From Chitinophagaceae bacterium (GTDB lineage Bacteria > Bacteroidota > Bacteroidia > Chitinophagales > Chitinophagaceae), in assembly GCA_016713965.1 (NCBI GenBank), contig JADJOC010000009.1, positions 310,001-374,000 of the forward strand: a DNA stretch of 64,000 bases, in the 5' to 3' direction. Below are positions 9,705 through 18,265 of the stretch, piece by piece (within the stretch, counting starts at the first letter, position 1; the number at the start of each line of letters is the position of its first letter). The notes below the pieces were generated by a model. It made no database searches and had not been told where the DNA came from. It saw only the letters and a program-made list of their open reading frames with translations. The translations under genes were made by a program, and so were the position numbers.

Positions 9705-10541
9705 ATGAAAAATTTATTTTTTCTCATTTCTATATTTTTTTGCATAAGCGCATATGCAGGCACGGTAGATACTGCAATTACATTTAGCGCAGGAATGCAA
9801 AAACAAATAAAATGTGTAGTAATAAAGCCAGATAATTACAAAACCCAACAATCAAAATTTCCTGTGGTTTATTTATTACATGGATATAGTGGCAGCTACA
9901 ATAACTGGATAAAGAGAGTGCCGGAGCTTAAAGCATATGCAGATGCCTATCAAATGATTATTGTTTGCCCGGATGGGGGATACAGCAGCTGGTATTTTGA
10001 CAGCCCTATAGATACTGCTTTTAAATATGAAACTTATATTTCACAGGAGTTGGTAGCATTTATTGATAAAAAATATAAAACTTTAGCAGATAAAGAGCAC
10101 CGGGCTATTACAGGATTAAGTATGGGCGGTCATGGCGGCTTGTTTTTAGGCCTGCGCCATGCAGATATTTTTGGTGCTGCAGGCAGCATAAGTGGTGGCT
10201 TGGATTTATACGAAAGCAGGAGCAAATACGATATTATAAAGCGTATTGGTGATACGATTACCCATGCACAACGCTGGAAAGAGTGGAGCATCATTAATTT
10301 AATAGAAAAATATAGTAACACCAATAGCAAACTCATTATAGACTGTGGGATTAATGATTTTTTTATTGCCAGTAACAGGTTAGTGCATAAAAAAATGAAC
10401 GAATTAAAAATTAAACATGATTATACGGAACGACCTGGAGAGCATAATTGGGATTACTGGAAAAATTCTATCCCCTACCAGCTATTATTTTTTAAACGAT
10501 TTTTTGATAACAATTGCCGGGAGGTAAAGGGAGCTGAATAA
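9705..10541 (+). CDS. Secreted alpha/beta-hydrolase esterase (esterase D/XynZ-like)
   Basis: 278 residues with a signal peptide (about residues 1-18, cut after AYA). Alpha/beta-hydrolase fold with PVVYLLHGYSG (oxyanion region, about 54-64), nucleophile Ser139 in GLSMGG, likely acid Asp218 in DCGINDFF and catalytic His247 in GEHNWDYW. The family hydrolyses carboxyl esters such as feruloyl or acetyl esters, or S-formylglutathione. The signal peptide points to periplasmic action on plant or peptide esters rather than formaldehyde detoxification. No carbohydrate operon surrounds it, so the substrate is open. Intact; ATG start at 9705. Confidence 0.85.
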   Translation: MKNLFFLISIFFCISAYAGTVDTAITFSAGMQKQIKCVVIKPDNYKTQQSKFPVVYLLHGYSGSYNNWIKRVPELKAYADAYQMIIVCPDGGYSSWYFDSPIDTAFKYETYISQELVAFIDKKYKTLADKEHRAITGLSMGGHGGLFLGLRHADIFGAAGSISGGLDLYESRSKYDIIKRIGDTITHAQRWKEWSIINLIEKYSNTNSKLIIDCGINDFFIASNRLVHKKMNELKIKHDYTERPGEHNWDYWKNSIPYQLLFFKRFFDNNCREVKGAE

Positions 10542-10649
10542 AAATTTAGCTGGTGAATGGCTGCGGGATAGTAATGAAAAGCAGGTGAAGGTTTGCGACA
10601 CGGTTTTGTGCCGGACTAGTAAAACCTCATCCGTCCGCCTTAGCGGCCA

Positions 10650-10669
10650 CCTTCTCCTTTTGGAGAAGG
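10650..10669. repeat. Short palindrome CCTTCTCC-GGAGAAGG in intergenic debris
   Basis: Perfect 8-bp arms around TTTT, preceded by ACCTCATCC. A similar unit (CCTCATCCC then a palindrome of the same arms) lies at 48508-48541. The rest of the 203-bp gap 10542-10744 shows no gene. Confidence 0.6.
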
Positions 10670-10744
10670 GAAATGGATGTAATCTTTTAGCCCAGACTAA
10701 AGTTGAATAAGGGTGCTAAAGTTTACAACCCAAAATTTTACTAA

Positions 10745-11401
10745 TTAATTAAATTGCATTTCCGGTATATCCCCATCTACAATTAATTTGCCGACAGTTT
10801 TGCTAATAATTTCCTCAACTGAAACCCCGGGTGCCCTTTCCAGTAATTTAAATCCGTTATCTGTAACATCCAAAACCGCTATTTCCGTAACAATTTTCCT
10901 AACACAGCGTACACCCGTAAGCGGTAGGGAGCAGGCAGGCAATAACTTCGATTCTCCTTTGGGGTTAGTATGCATCATTGCTACAATAATATTTTTTGCG
11001 CTGGCTACGAGGTCCATTGCCCCGCCCATACCTTTTACCATTTTACCGGGAATTTTCCAATTAGCTATATCCCCGTTCTCGCTTACTTCCATAGCTCCTA
11101 ATACCGTCAGATCAACTTTACCGGCCCTTATCATACCAAAGCTCATGGCACTGTCAAAAAAGGCAGATCCGGGCAAAGTGGTAATTGTTTGCTTACCTGC
11201 ATTGATCAGGTCTGCATCCTCTTCACCCTGCAAAGGAAAGGGGCCCATGCCCAGCAAACCATTTTCACTTTGTAATACTACATTTATACCGGAAGGAATA
11301 TAATTAGCTACCAATGTGGGAATACCGATTCCTAAATTTACATAGAAGCCATCTTGCAATTCTTTTGCAATCCGTTGAGCTATCTGGTTTTTATCTAGCA
11401 T
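10745..11401 (-). CDS. scoB: 3-oxoacid CoA-transferase subunit B
   Basis: 218 residues, usual length for the beta subunit of succinyl-CoA:3-ketoacid (or acetoacetate) CoA-transferase. The active-site Glu lies at about residue 46 in SENGLLG, the CoA-thioester-forming residue of family I CoA-transferases. NLGIGIPTL near residue 22 and GGAMDLV are also typical. With subunit A immediately upstream on the same strand (49-bp gap) it forms the heteromeric enzyme that moves CoA from succinyl-CoA to acetoacetate in ketone-body and short-chain acid catabolism. Cytoplasmic. Intact. Substrate specificity within the family is not certain. Confidence 0.92.
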   Translation of the reverse strand: MLDKNQIAQRIAKELQDGFYVNLGIGIPTLVANYIPSGINVVLQSENGLLGMGPFPLQGEEDADLINAGKQTITTLPGSAFFDSAMSFGMIRAGKVDLTVLGAMEVSENGDIANWKIPGKMVKGMGGAMDLVASAKNIIVAMMHTNPKGESKLLPACSLPLTGVRCVRKIVTEIAVLDVTDNGFKLLERAPGVSVEEIISKTVGKLIVDGDIPEMQFN

Positions 11402-11450
11402 AATATTTTTTGAAGTTTATTATCTTTGACTCTTTTTATTTATTAGCACA

Positions 11451-12143
11451 TTAGCTTCTTACTGTCCTCTGCTCAATTCTTTTTTCATAATTTTTTCCCT
11501 CAAAAATCCTGTGCACATAAATTCCGGGAGTATGGATATAGTTAGCATCAAGTTCACCTGCTGGCACCAATTCTTCTACTTCTGCAATAGTTATTTTACC
11601 AGCCATCGCCATTAAAGGATTAAAATTCCTGGCAGTATCCTTGTAAATCAAATTGCCATCTGTATCTCCTTTCCAGGCTTTTACCAATGCATAATCTGCA
11701 TCAAAAGCATATTCTAATAAATGATCTTTTCCATTAAAGTTTCTTACCTCTTTGCCATTAGCTACTTCTGTACCCACACCTGCTGGTGTAAATATAGCAG
11801 GCATACCATAACCGGCCGCCATGCACCTGGTAGCCAAAGTGCCTTGTGGGATTAATTCCACTTCAAGTTCTCCGCTTAATAACTGCCGCTCAAATTCAGC
11901 ATTTTCACCCACATATGATGAGATCATCTTTTTTACCTGCTTTTTTTGCAATAATAACCCAATGCCAAAATCATCTACACCTGCATTATTACTAATGCAG
12001 GTCAAATCTTTTACTCCCATTTTTACTAAAGAGGCTATACAGTTTTCGGGTATACCGCATAAGCCAAATCCTCCCAGCATAATAATGCTGCCATCTTTTA
12101 CATCAAACAAGCTATCATTTGCATTCTTAAATACTTTATTCAT
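11451..12143 (-). CDS. scoA: 3-oxoacid CoA-transferase subunit A
   Basis: 230 residues. Family I CoA-transferase alpha subunit with MLGGFGLCGIPENCI near residue 22 and FTPAGVGTEV near 118. Partner of the downstream subunit B. The start ATG overlaps the stop of the upstream DUF4296 gene by one base (TAATG), indicating translational coupling. The location after coaBC-porD-DUF4296 puts it at the end of a housekeeping run, perhaps with its own promoter. Intact. Confidence 0.92.
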   Translation of the reverse strand: MNKVFKNANDSLFDVKDGSIIMLGGFGLCGIPENCIASLVKMGVKDLTCISNNAGVDDFGIGLLLQKKQVKKMISSYVGENAEFERQLLSGELEVELIPQGTLATRCMAAGYGMPAIFTPAGVGTEVANGKEVRNFNGKDHLLEYAFDADYALVKAWKGDTDGNLIYKDTARNFNPLMAMAGKITIAEVEELVPAGELDANYIHTPGIYVHRIFEGKNYEKRIEQRTVRS

Positions 12144-12541
12144 TATTGAACAAATTTAATTAAAGTGTCTTTTACTGGAAATACTGATGATTTATTTTTC
12201 TCATGAATATTATAGGTGGCTCTGGATGCATATGTCACTATACTATCCAATAAAGCCTGCATTAATTCTGTATGTTGTGCATAAAAATTATAACTCTTAT
12301 AAAATTTTTCCCTGGATATTTTATGGATATTAAATACTTCACTTTGAAGAAGGGCACTTTCTTCCTGTAGCTTTTTTGTAGAATCTTTTTTAACAATTTC
12401 ATCAACTAATGCATCTGCTTTTGATATGTCCCAAAGTACCAGCTGCATTTTAGAAGGTTGCAATACATCGCCAGGAATTTTAGTTTTCTGGTTACATGCC
12501 CATAGTAGCACTACGAATAATAATGAAAACACTACTTTCAT
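12143..12541 (-). CDS. DUF4296 lipoprotein
   Basis: 132 residues with a lipobox (LLWAC, Cys at about residue 16), then KIPGDVLQPSKMQLVLWDISKADAL, which I recognise as the Bacteroidota DUF4296 family. The rest is predicted alpha-helical and charged. Probably an envelope lipoprotein of unknown function. It starts 4 bp inside the end of the porD gene and ends overlapping the scoA start by one base, so it is tightly packed in a minus-strand operon. Confidence 0.8.
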   Translation of the reverse strand: MKVVFSLLFVVLLWACNQKTKIPGDVLQPSKMQLVLWDISKADALVDEIVKKDSTKKLQEESALLQSEVFNIHKISREKFYKSYNFYAQHTELMQALLDSIVTYASRATYNIHEKNKSSVFPVKDTLIKFVQ

Positions 12542-13451
12542 TTCAGCTCTTCTTTATATTGGGAAGAATTATTTAAATCTAATTTTTGAAGTAATTCACT
12601 AGCTCTTATTTTATCCTGCGGCAGGGCTTTTGAAAATATGTTTATCAGTTCTGTAGATTTACCCTGGAAAAAGAATTGAAGGATCATGGTATTCTGATTA
12701 TCAGCATTAAAATTACTCAGCAAGTTTAATACACTTAACAATTCAGCCCTTGCAGCAGCATTATCATCATAAAACTTATCCATTGCCTTGTAGTAATTAT
12801 AATATATATCATGCATAATAGCATACCTGCTATTCAACATATTTTCTGTTAACCAATACCTGTTTCTTTTGCCATCAAAAGCTTTCCACCCTGAAATATT
12901 CCTGCCTTCAGGGGCATTATTAATCACATTTTGTGCTTTTTGAAAATAAATATCGCCACCTTTTGGAGAAAATGAATCATAATCAAATCCTAATATCATA
13001 TAAGCATAATATGCAAATACTGCGCTAAGGTTTGATACAAGTGCGTCAGAACCTGTAACACGGTTATCATTAAACTCCACCTGCTGAAATTCAATATACT
13101 TAAATGCTATATTATCATCTTTAAAATTAATAATGGGAGAAAGGTAAGATGTATTAAAAACCGGCCGGGCTGCCTGGATGGTCAATGATGCATTGTATAC
13201 ATTAACTTCATCTGTTGATTCAAGGTTCAAAAAAAATTACACTCAATTTTTTCATTAACTGAAAAATTATCTGCTGTCCATTTCCTGTTATTTAAAAAAT
13301 TATTTAAAGCCGTTTGCAGGGTTACAAAAGCATTTCTATTAACATTATTAGCTACACGGCTGGCTGATACAGATACCTGTGCTGTCAGCTCCTGTGCTGA
13401 TAAGCAATTGGTAATAAAAACAAAAAATGCAACAAGAATTATTTTATTCAT
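12538..13451 (-). CDS. porD: PorD/DUF4835 family protein, one frameshift
   Basis: The N-terminal part (13451 to about 13227) has a signal peptide (MNKIILVAFFVFITNCLSA) and reads ELTAQVSVSASRVANNVNR... to IECNFF. The frame breaks in a run of eight T at about 13229-13236 of the coding strand. One extra T gives ECNFFLNLESTDEVNVY and continues to 12538. Total about 304 residues. The family (DUF4835, named PorD in some annotations) is associated with type IX secretion, though its role is not well defined. Overlaps the coaBC end by 8 bp, a conserved Bacteroidota order. The frameshift is most likely a homopolymer error. Confidence 0.8.
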
Positions 13452-14637
13452 GTAGTCTGTTTATTATAGTATGTACAATATCTTCTGCCACTGCTTTCTT
13501 TGATTTTACATCAAATGGATATTCATTACCCTTATTATCAAAAATAGTTATTTTATTAGTATCATATCCAAATCCTGCTCCCTCGTCATTTAATGAATTT
13601 AATACAATCAAATCTGCGTTTTTTTCTGTAAGTTTTTTTAATGCATTTTCTTTTTCATTATGGGTTTCTAAAGAAAACCCGACAAGAAGCTGGTGTGGTT
13701 GTTTTTTTTCGCCAAGGCTTAACAAAATATCTTTTGTTTTGGCCAATGTTACTGTAAACGTTTCACTACTTTTTTTTATTTTTTGATCTTCCACTTTTAA
13801 AGGGGCATAATCTGCAACTGCGGCGCTCATTACAGCAATATCAGCCTCGATGAATTCTTGTTGTGCTGCATCATACATTTCACTTGCTGTTATAATATTA
13901 ATCACCTTAATGCCTTCCGGCACTTTTTCAGATGTTGGACCAAGAATTAAAGTAACAGTAGCCCCCTTACTATAAAAATTTTCAGCCAATGCGATACCCA
14001 TTTTTCCTGATGAATGATTGCCTATAAAACGTACCGGGTCAATAGCTTCGTACGTTGGCCCGGCAGTAATTAATACTTTTTTTCCTTTTAAAGATTCTCT
14101 GCTTTCGAAATGATTATTCAGCCATGTAATTATCTCTTCGGGTTCTGCCATTCTTCCGTCACCGGTAAGTCCGCTGGCCAACTCTCCATTATTTACTGGT
14201 ATTATATGATTACCAAAAGCTTCAATTATTTTTAGATTATTCTTAGTTGATGCATGGTTCCACATATCTTCATCCATTGCCGGAGCAACAACTATTTTGC
14301 AGGTTGCTGAAAGATAAACTGCCATTAAAAGATTATCGCATGCGCCATGCGCCATTTTTGATAGTGTATTACAGCTTAGCGGTGCTATCAACATTATATC
14401 AGCCCATCTGCCCAGCATTACATGATTAGCCCAGTCATTTTCACTAAAAAGATTATATAATACAGGATTTTTTGAGAGTGTGCTTAATGTTAGAGGCGAT
14501 ATAAAGTCTGTAGCACTTGGTGTCATTATTACTCTTACTTCTGCGCCAGCTTTACATAACAGCCGTATTAATACAGCTGATTTATATGCCGCAATACTTC
14601 CTGTTATCCCTACAAGTATTTTTTTTCTTTTTAACAT
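13444..14637 (-). CDS. coaBC: Bifunctional phosphopantothenoylcysteine decarboxylase/phosphopantothenate-cysteine ligase
   Basis: 397 residues, full length. N-terminal CoaC flavoprotein domain: ILVGITGSIAAYKS at residue 7, catalytic His region NHVMLGRWAD, and PAMDEDMW at about 118, where the classical PxMNxxMW motif has Asp in place of Asn. C-terminal CoaB domain from about 186: LITAGPTYEAIDPVRFIGNHSSGKMG. Cytosolic; makes 4'-phosphopantetheine in CoA biosynthesis. Follows rpoZ, with a hairpin directly before its start codon, and overlaps porD. Confidence 0.95.
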   Translation of the reverse strand: MLKRKKILVGITGSIAAYKSAVLIRLLCKAGAEVRVIMTPSATDFISPLTLSTLSKNPVLYNLFSENDWANHVMLGRWADIMLIAPLSCNTLSKMAHGACDNLLMAVYLSATCKIVVAPAMDEDMWNHASTKNNLKIIEAFGNHIIPVNNGELASGLTGDGRMAEPEEIITWLNNHFESRESLKGKKVLITAGPTYEAIDPVRFIGNHSSGKMGIALAENFYSKGATVTLILGPTSEKVPEGIKVINIITASEMYDAAQQEFIEADIAVMSAAVADYAPLKVEDQKIKKSSETFTVTLAKTKDILLSLGEKKQPHQLLVGFSLETHNEKENALKKLTEKNADLIVLNSLNDEGAGFGYDTNKITIFDNKGNEYPFDVKSKKAVAEDIVHTIINRLHE

Positions 14638-14665
14638 AAATAAAAACGACGGATATACCGTCGTT
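14638..14665 (-). terminator. Hairpin with U-run between rpoZ and coaBC (terminator or attenuator)
   Basis: On the minus strand: AACGACGG - TATAT - CCGTCGTT, followed by TTTATTT and the coaBC ATG at 14637. An 8-bp perfect stem plus U-rich tail resembles an intrinsic terminator, and it ends just before the start codon. It could partly terminate transcription after rpoZ or occlude coaBC translation initiation. Confidence 0.6.
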
Positions 14666-14713
14666 AAAATTAAAACTTCTTAATTAAAGATATTGCTAAA
14701 TTAATAATATTTA

Positions 14714-15055
14714 TCAGCTAAATAAATCTTCATCATTTTTACGGAAATAAACTTTATCTTCCATAAACTCTGTAGTAGCTAATAAAGCAGGGTTGGGCAT
14801 TCTTTCATAAGCTTTTGATATTTCTATCTGCTCTTTGTTTTCATGTATTTCCTCCAAACTGTCTGTATGGCTCGCAAACTCTTCGAGTTTATTATGCAAT
14901 TCTTCTTTAATTGTTATATTGATTTGGTTGGCACGCTTAGCCATAACAGCAATTGATTCATATAAATTGCCGGTTTTATCTTTTAAATCAGCTAGGTTTT
15001 TTGGTTCTACTACATTGGTTGTACTAGCGCTTAACTGACGACGAAGTTTGCTCAT
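14714..15055 (-). CDS. rpoZ: DNA-directed RNA polymerase omega subunit (Bacteroidota type)
   Basis: 113 residues. The region NLYESIAVMAKRANQIN corresponds to the conserved omega helix that contacts beta-prime; the remaining helices are charged, as in Bacteroidota omega proteins. Location between bamD and coaBC matches the conserved rpoZ-coaBC order. Its start overlaps the end of bamD by 32 bp, implying one transcript. Intact. Confidence 0.88.
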   Translation of the reverse strand: MSKLRRQLSASTTNVVEPKNLADLKDKTGNLYESIAVMAKRANQINITIKEELHNKLEEFASHTDSLEEIHENKEQIEISKAYERMPNPALLATTEFMEDKVYFRKNDEDLFS

Positions 15056-15854
15056 TTTTTATTTCTTTAATGTTATTAAGACTAAGATTACTATATGATT
15101 CAGCTGTTTTAAGTAATTTACTATCAGGATACCTGTCTACAAAATCCTGGTATTCACTAATTACCTTTTCAAAACGCTCAATTTGTTTTTCTGTTATACT
15201 CATTTTTGCATACTTATAATATGCTTTTACTACCATTAATTTATACTCCTCCCCATTTGTTGATTCCGGATAATTATTTAAGAGGGTAGAAAAAGAAAGA
15301 GCCGCTGCCCTAAAGGATCGTAAATTATAATATAGCTGTGCGGCATTATATTCTTTACTTTCCAATTTAGCCCTGCAAAGGGTAATTATCCCTATCGCAT
15401 CTTTTACTTTTGACGACTCAGGGTGTGTATTGATGAACGTTTGCATCATCCCCATGGACTTAACCGTATTTGTTTGCTCTAATTCAACTTTAGGTGATTG
15501 CTTATAAAAGCAGTAGGCACGCATATAATCCACTTCCTCACTGTTGGCGCTATTAGGAAATACTTCTAAAAAACCTTTAAAAAGGTTTTCTGCATCACGG
15601 TATTGTTTCTGATAATAAAAACAATACGCATATTTATAATACAATTCTTCAAATTTTTGTGTTCCCTTAAATATAGGGAAAAGCTCTTCGTACAATTGCT
15701 GGGCGTACTTATACTTTTTATCAGCATAATACTTATCAGCCATAGTAAGCTTATACTCAAAATCTTTACTTTTCAGTACTTTATTAAATTTATTACAAGC
15801 ACTTATTAAAAATATTAAAAATAAACCGGCACTTATAGATTTTATTATCCTCAT
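15024..15854 (-). CDS. bamD: Outer membrane protein assembly factor BamD
   Basis: 276 residues. Lipobox LISAC with Cys at about residue 20, then TPR-like helical repeats (ADKYYADKKYKYAQQLYEEL, AYCFYYQKQYRDAENLF, YYNLRSFRAAALSF). This matches BamD, the lipoprotein TPR subunit of the BAM complex that inserts outer-membrane beta-barrels. Upstream of rpoZ as in other Bacteroidota. First gene of the operon, with a TAATTTTG promoter element about 9 bp before the start. Confidence 0.9.
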   Translation of the reverse strand: MRIIKSISAGLFLIFLISACNKFNKVLKSKDFEYKLTMADKYYADKKYKYAQQLYEELFPIFKGTQKFEELYYKYAYCFYYQKQYRDAENLFKGFLEVFPNSANSEEVDYMRAYCFYKQSPKVELEQTNTVKSMGMMQTFINTHPESSKVKDAIGIITLCRAKLESKEYNAAQLYYNLRSFRAAALSFSTLLNNYPESTNGEEYKLMVVKAYYKYAKMSITEKQIERFEKVISEYQDFVDRYPDSKLLKTAESYSNLSLNNIKEIKNEQTSSSVKR

Positions 15855-15862
15855 AAAGATTG

Positions 15863-15870
15863 CAAAATTA
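15863..15870 (-). promoter_or_regulatory. Putative -7 element of the bamD operon
   Basis: On the minus strand TAATTTTG fits the Bacteroidota TAnnTTTG consensus, 9 bp upstream of the bamD ATG. The best upstream TTTG lies only 12 bp away, shorter than the usual 19-21, so the -33 box is unclear. Confidence 0.4.
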
Positions 15871-16371
15871 ATACATTTTCATCAAAAATGATGGTAAATA
15901 AATGAATATCCAAAAAAATGACGTTAATCATTTGATAAAGGGATTACCCTAAGATTATTGATAAATTTAAAACAGTTTAATTAATAGGATTAGGTATTTT
16001 GAGCTCAAAGTTACTATGGTATTGAATTACCTTCTATTCACTTTTTTTCTTGATAAAAAAGTAACAAAAAAATCAAGGCTGCGAATAAATAGCTAAAATT
16101 TACTCCGTTGCGCTACAGCGAAAAAGCTAAACTTAAACTTTTGTATACTAATGAACTAATACAAATATCAACTTTTGTACTTTGCATCATCATTTTCGCT
16201 GCTTTACACTTCACTTTGCAAATTTCTTTACGCTATTTTTTCGAGGCCGTTGTAGCAGGTCTTATTAAAAAAACAGTAGGTGAGTAATTTCACATATTGA
16301 ATTTCCGCTTATTCTACCTATTCCTATAATCTAAATTACTAAAGCTTTTCAATGATCTTCATATTATAATT
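15871..16371. other. Gene-free stretch, AT-rich with low-complexity T/A blocks
   Basis: No convincing reading frame on either strand. Near 16040-16080 it contains CTTTTTTTCTTGAT followed by AAAAAAGTAACAAAAAAATC and AAGGCTGCG. I associate such blocks with recurring non-coding debris in this family, an unverified recollection. A block with TTTTCGCTGCTTTACACTTC follows at about 16190-16215. No tRNA or ncRNA signature seen. Confidence 0.5.
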
Positions 16372-16399
16372 AAAAAAACCCTCCCAAAAAATGGGAGGG
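16372..16399 (-). terminator. Intrinsic terminator of the OmpA-like gene
   Basis: Minus strand: CCCTCCC - ATTTTTT - GGGAGGG followed by seven T. Seven GC-rich perfect stem pairs plus a U-tract, 32 bp downstream of the ompA-like stop. Confidence 0.9.
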
Positions 16400-16430
16400 T
16401 AATCATTGAGCAAAAAGTGAAAAATATTAA

Positions 16431-17990
16431 TTAGTTACACTTAATATCTACTGTATTATTATCACCGCCATCTTTTTCACAATTAGTACTAACCCTGTCA
16501 GAACTGATACCTTCGCTTCCTTCTAAATAATCTTTGATAGCTTGTAGTCTTTTTTCACATACAGCCTGAGATGGTTTACTTGTAGTTGGATAGCCAGTAA
16601 TTGTGATAGAGCAATCTGCACCCATTTTCATTTTAGAAGCTACTGTAGCTAGCATCGCTTTAGCATCGCTGCTCAATGTAGTAGAATTTCCTTTGAATGA
16701 AAGGCTTGGGTAATCACAAGCGCAATCCTTATCTACTATAGGTCTTTTGTCCTCGCAACATGCAGGATCCGGGCATTTACCAATACCATCTGCATCAACT
16801 GGTTGACACTCTGTAGGAGTGATCAATTGCTTGTCTTTACAATCAGGAACACCATCACCATCTGTATCTTTAGTTACACCGTGTGTATCAACCGGGCAAT
16901 CAGCAGGTGTATTTGGTTCCCTGTCAAGGGCATCTAACACGCCATCGCCATCAGCATCATCAAATTTAGGATTGTTACGTGCTATACGATCTTTACGTAA
17001 TTGATCATATGCATAATCCAATGGATTTAACCACCACAATGGTTCAACTGCTTTAGATCCAAGGTTAAAATTTAAACCAAGAGATAAGAAGTTGTAAGAA
17101 TCGAAATCACTTGTTAATGCAGCATCACCTGTTGGATGCTCTTGCCAGCGCTGACCGTCTAGTAAATCGTCTTTAACAATAGTAAAACGATCTTCTAGAG
17201 CCAAATTAACACGTTTGCCTAACCTGATTGCGATACCGCCTAATACAGTTCCAGAAGGCTTAAGTGTATTTTTACCCATCTTAGGCCTACTTTCCCCTTG
17301 ATTTTCAGCTTCTGTTTCATAAGTATCATCCATACCATCTTTAAGGGCTTTTAATATATCTTTCCTGTTATCATAATTAGATCCATCTAAACTATTAAAT
17401 AAAGCTGTATAAGTATTGCCACCTGCGTCACGTGCGTTAACCATTGTATTATACAACGTAGCACCGACACCACCACCAGCATACATTACAAGACTTGTTT
17501 TATTTTTATGAAAACGGATGTTATTTAAAGTAACAATACCTTGTAACCCTAGATCCTGCATGGCGGTTTTGTAGTTATAAAACACATTATCAGTTGCAGG
17601 ATTGTAACCTGCCCAGGCTTTGTTTTTACCATAATTCCTTGCCTGACGCCAGTTTTGACCTTTTGCTGTGAAATTCACATATTGGGCTCTTAATGAGAAC
17701 ACATAACCGAATGCTTTCCTTATGTGTGCTTCAAAACCTAGTCCTGGGACTACAGTTGAAACGTCACCGCCAATATTACCTGTACCAACTGAAGCACCTA
17801 TTTCCCACATATTACGTGGTTTAGCTGGAAAGTTGTAAGTGTTGTTCCAGAATTCGTTTTGCTGTGGTAACCTTTTTGAAGGTATTACAGAAGAGTCATA
17901 AACATCATAGCTTCCTCCTACTTGAGCGAAGGCTCCTGATGTTAGTAGGGTAAATAACCCAAATAAAAGTTTGTACTTTTTGCTTGCCAT
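16431..17990 (-). CDS. OmpA-like outer-membrane protein with thrombospondin type 3 (calcium-binding) repeats
   Basis: 519 residues. Signal peptide to about residue 23 (SGAFAQ). The N-terminal 300 residues are beta-rich with aromatic-ended strands, as in an outer-membrane barrel. At about 350-415 lie Asp-rich TSP3 repeats (DADGDGVLDALDREP, DTDGDGVPDCKDKQ). The C-terminal 90 residues resemble the OmpA peptidoglycan-binding domain (SLSFKGNSTTLSSDAKAML, EKRLQAIKDYLE), but the usual TD...N segment reads ITGYPTTSKPSQ, so the Asp that binds diaminopimelate is not evident. Cys-rich linker. It has its own promoter and a strong terminator, so probably an abundant monocistronic porin-like protein. Confidence 0.85.
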   Translation of the reverse strand: MASKKYKLLFGLFTLLTSGAFAQVGGSYDVYDSSVIPSKRLPQQNEFWNNTYNFPAKPRNMWEIGASVGTGNIGGDVSTVVPGLGFEAHIRKAFGYVFSLRAQYVNFTAKGQNWRQARNYGKNKAWAGYNPATDNVFYNYKTAMQDLGLQGIVTLNNIRFHKNKTSLVMYAGGGVGATLYNTMVNARDAGGNTYTALFNSLDGSNYDNRKDILKALKDGMDDTYETEAENQGESRPKMGKNTLKPSGTVLGGIAIRLGKRVNLALEDRFTIVKDDLLDGQRWQEHPTGDAALTSDFDSYNFLSLGLNFNLGSKAVEPLWWLNPLDYAYDQLRKDRIARNNPKFDDADGDGVLDALDREPNTPADCPVDTHGVTKDTDGDGVPDCKDKQLITPTECQPVDADGIGKCPDPACCEDKRPIVDKDCACDYPSLSFKGNSTTLSSDAKAMLATVASKMKMGADCSITITGYPTTSKPSQAVCEKRLQAIKDYLEGSEGISSDRVSTNCEKDGGDNNTVDIKCN

Positions 17991-18028
17991 AACTGTTGAT
18001 TATTATTTTATTACGAGTTGATTGAGTG

Positions 18029-18059
18029 CAAAAGTACCGATTGAAAACCAAATATCAAA
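18029..18059 (-). promoter_or_regulatory. Bacteroidota-type promoter of the OmpA-like gene
   Basis: Minus strand: TTTG (18059-18056), 19-bp spacer, TACTTTTG (18036-18029), a match to TTTG-N19-TAnnTTTG. The -7 box lies about 38 bp before the ATG, giving a roughly 30-nt leader. Best promoter match noticed in the window. Confidence 0.75.
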
Positions 18060-18155
18060 TTTTTTTATAAAAAAATTAAGTTTTCAAATTTTTACTTCAC
18101 ACAAATAATGATTATTATGAACCAGACACTTGTTTTGGTTCATATGCTGCATCGA

Positions 18156-18207
18156 AGATAGGTTTTTTAATAAATAAAAATAATTTTATTTATTAAAAAA
18201 CCTATCT
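18156..18207. repeat. Perfect 24-bp inverted repeat with 4-nt loop between divergent genes
   Basis: Left arm 18156-18179 (starts AGATAGGTTTTTTAATAAAT) pairs base for base with right arm 18184-18207 (ends AAAAAACCTATCT); the loop is ATAA. It lies upstream of both the OmpA-like gene and the polyprenyl synthetase gene, so it is not an ordinary terminator of an annotated gene. Confidence 0.85.
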
Positions 18208-18265
18208 GCTGCAATAATTTACTTTGCCGGGTATGTTTACTGCACTATATTGCTGCTTATTTTAT

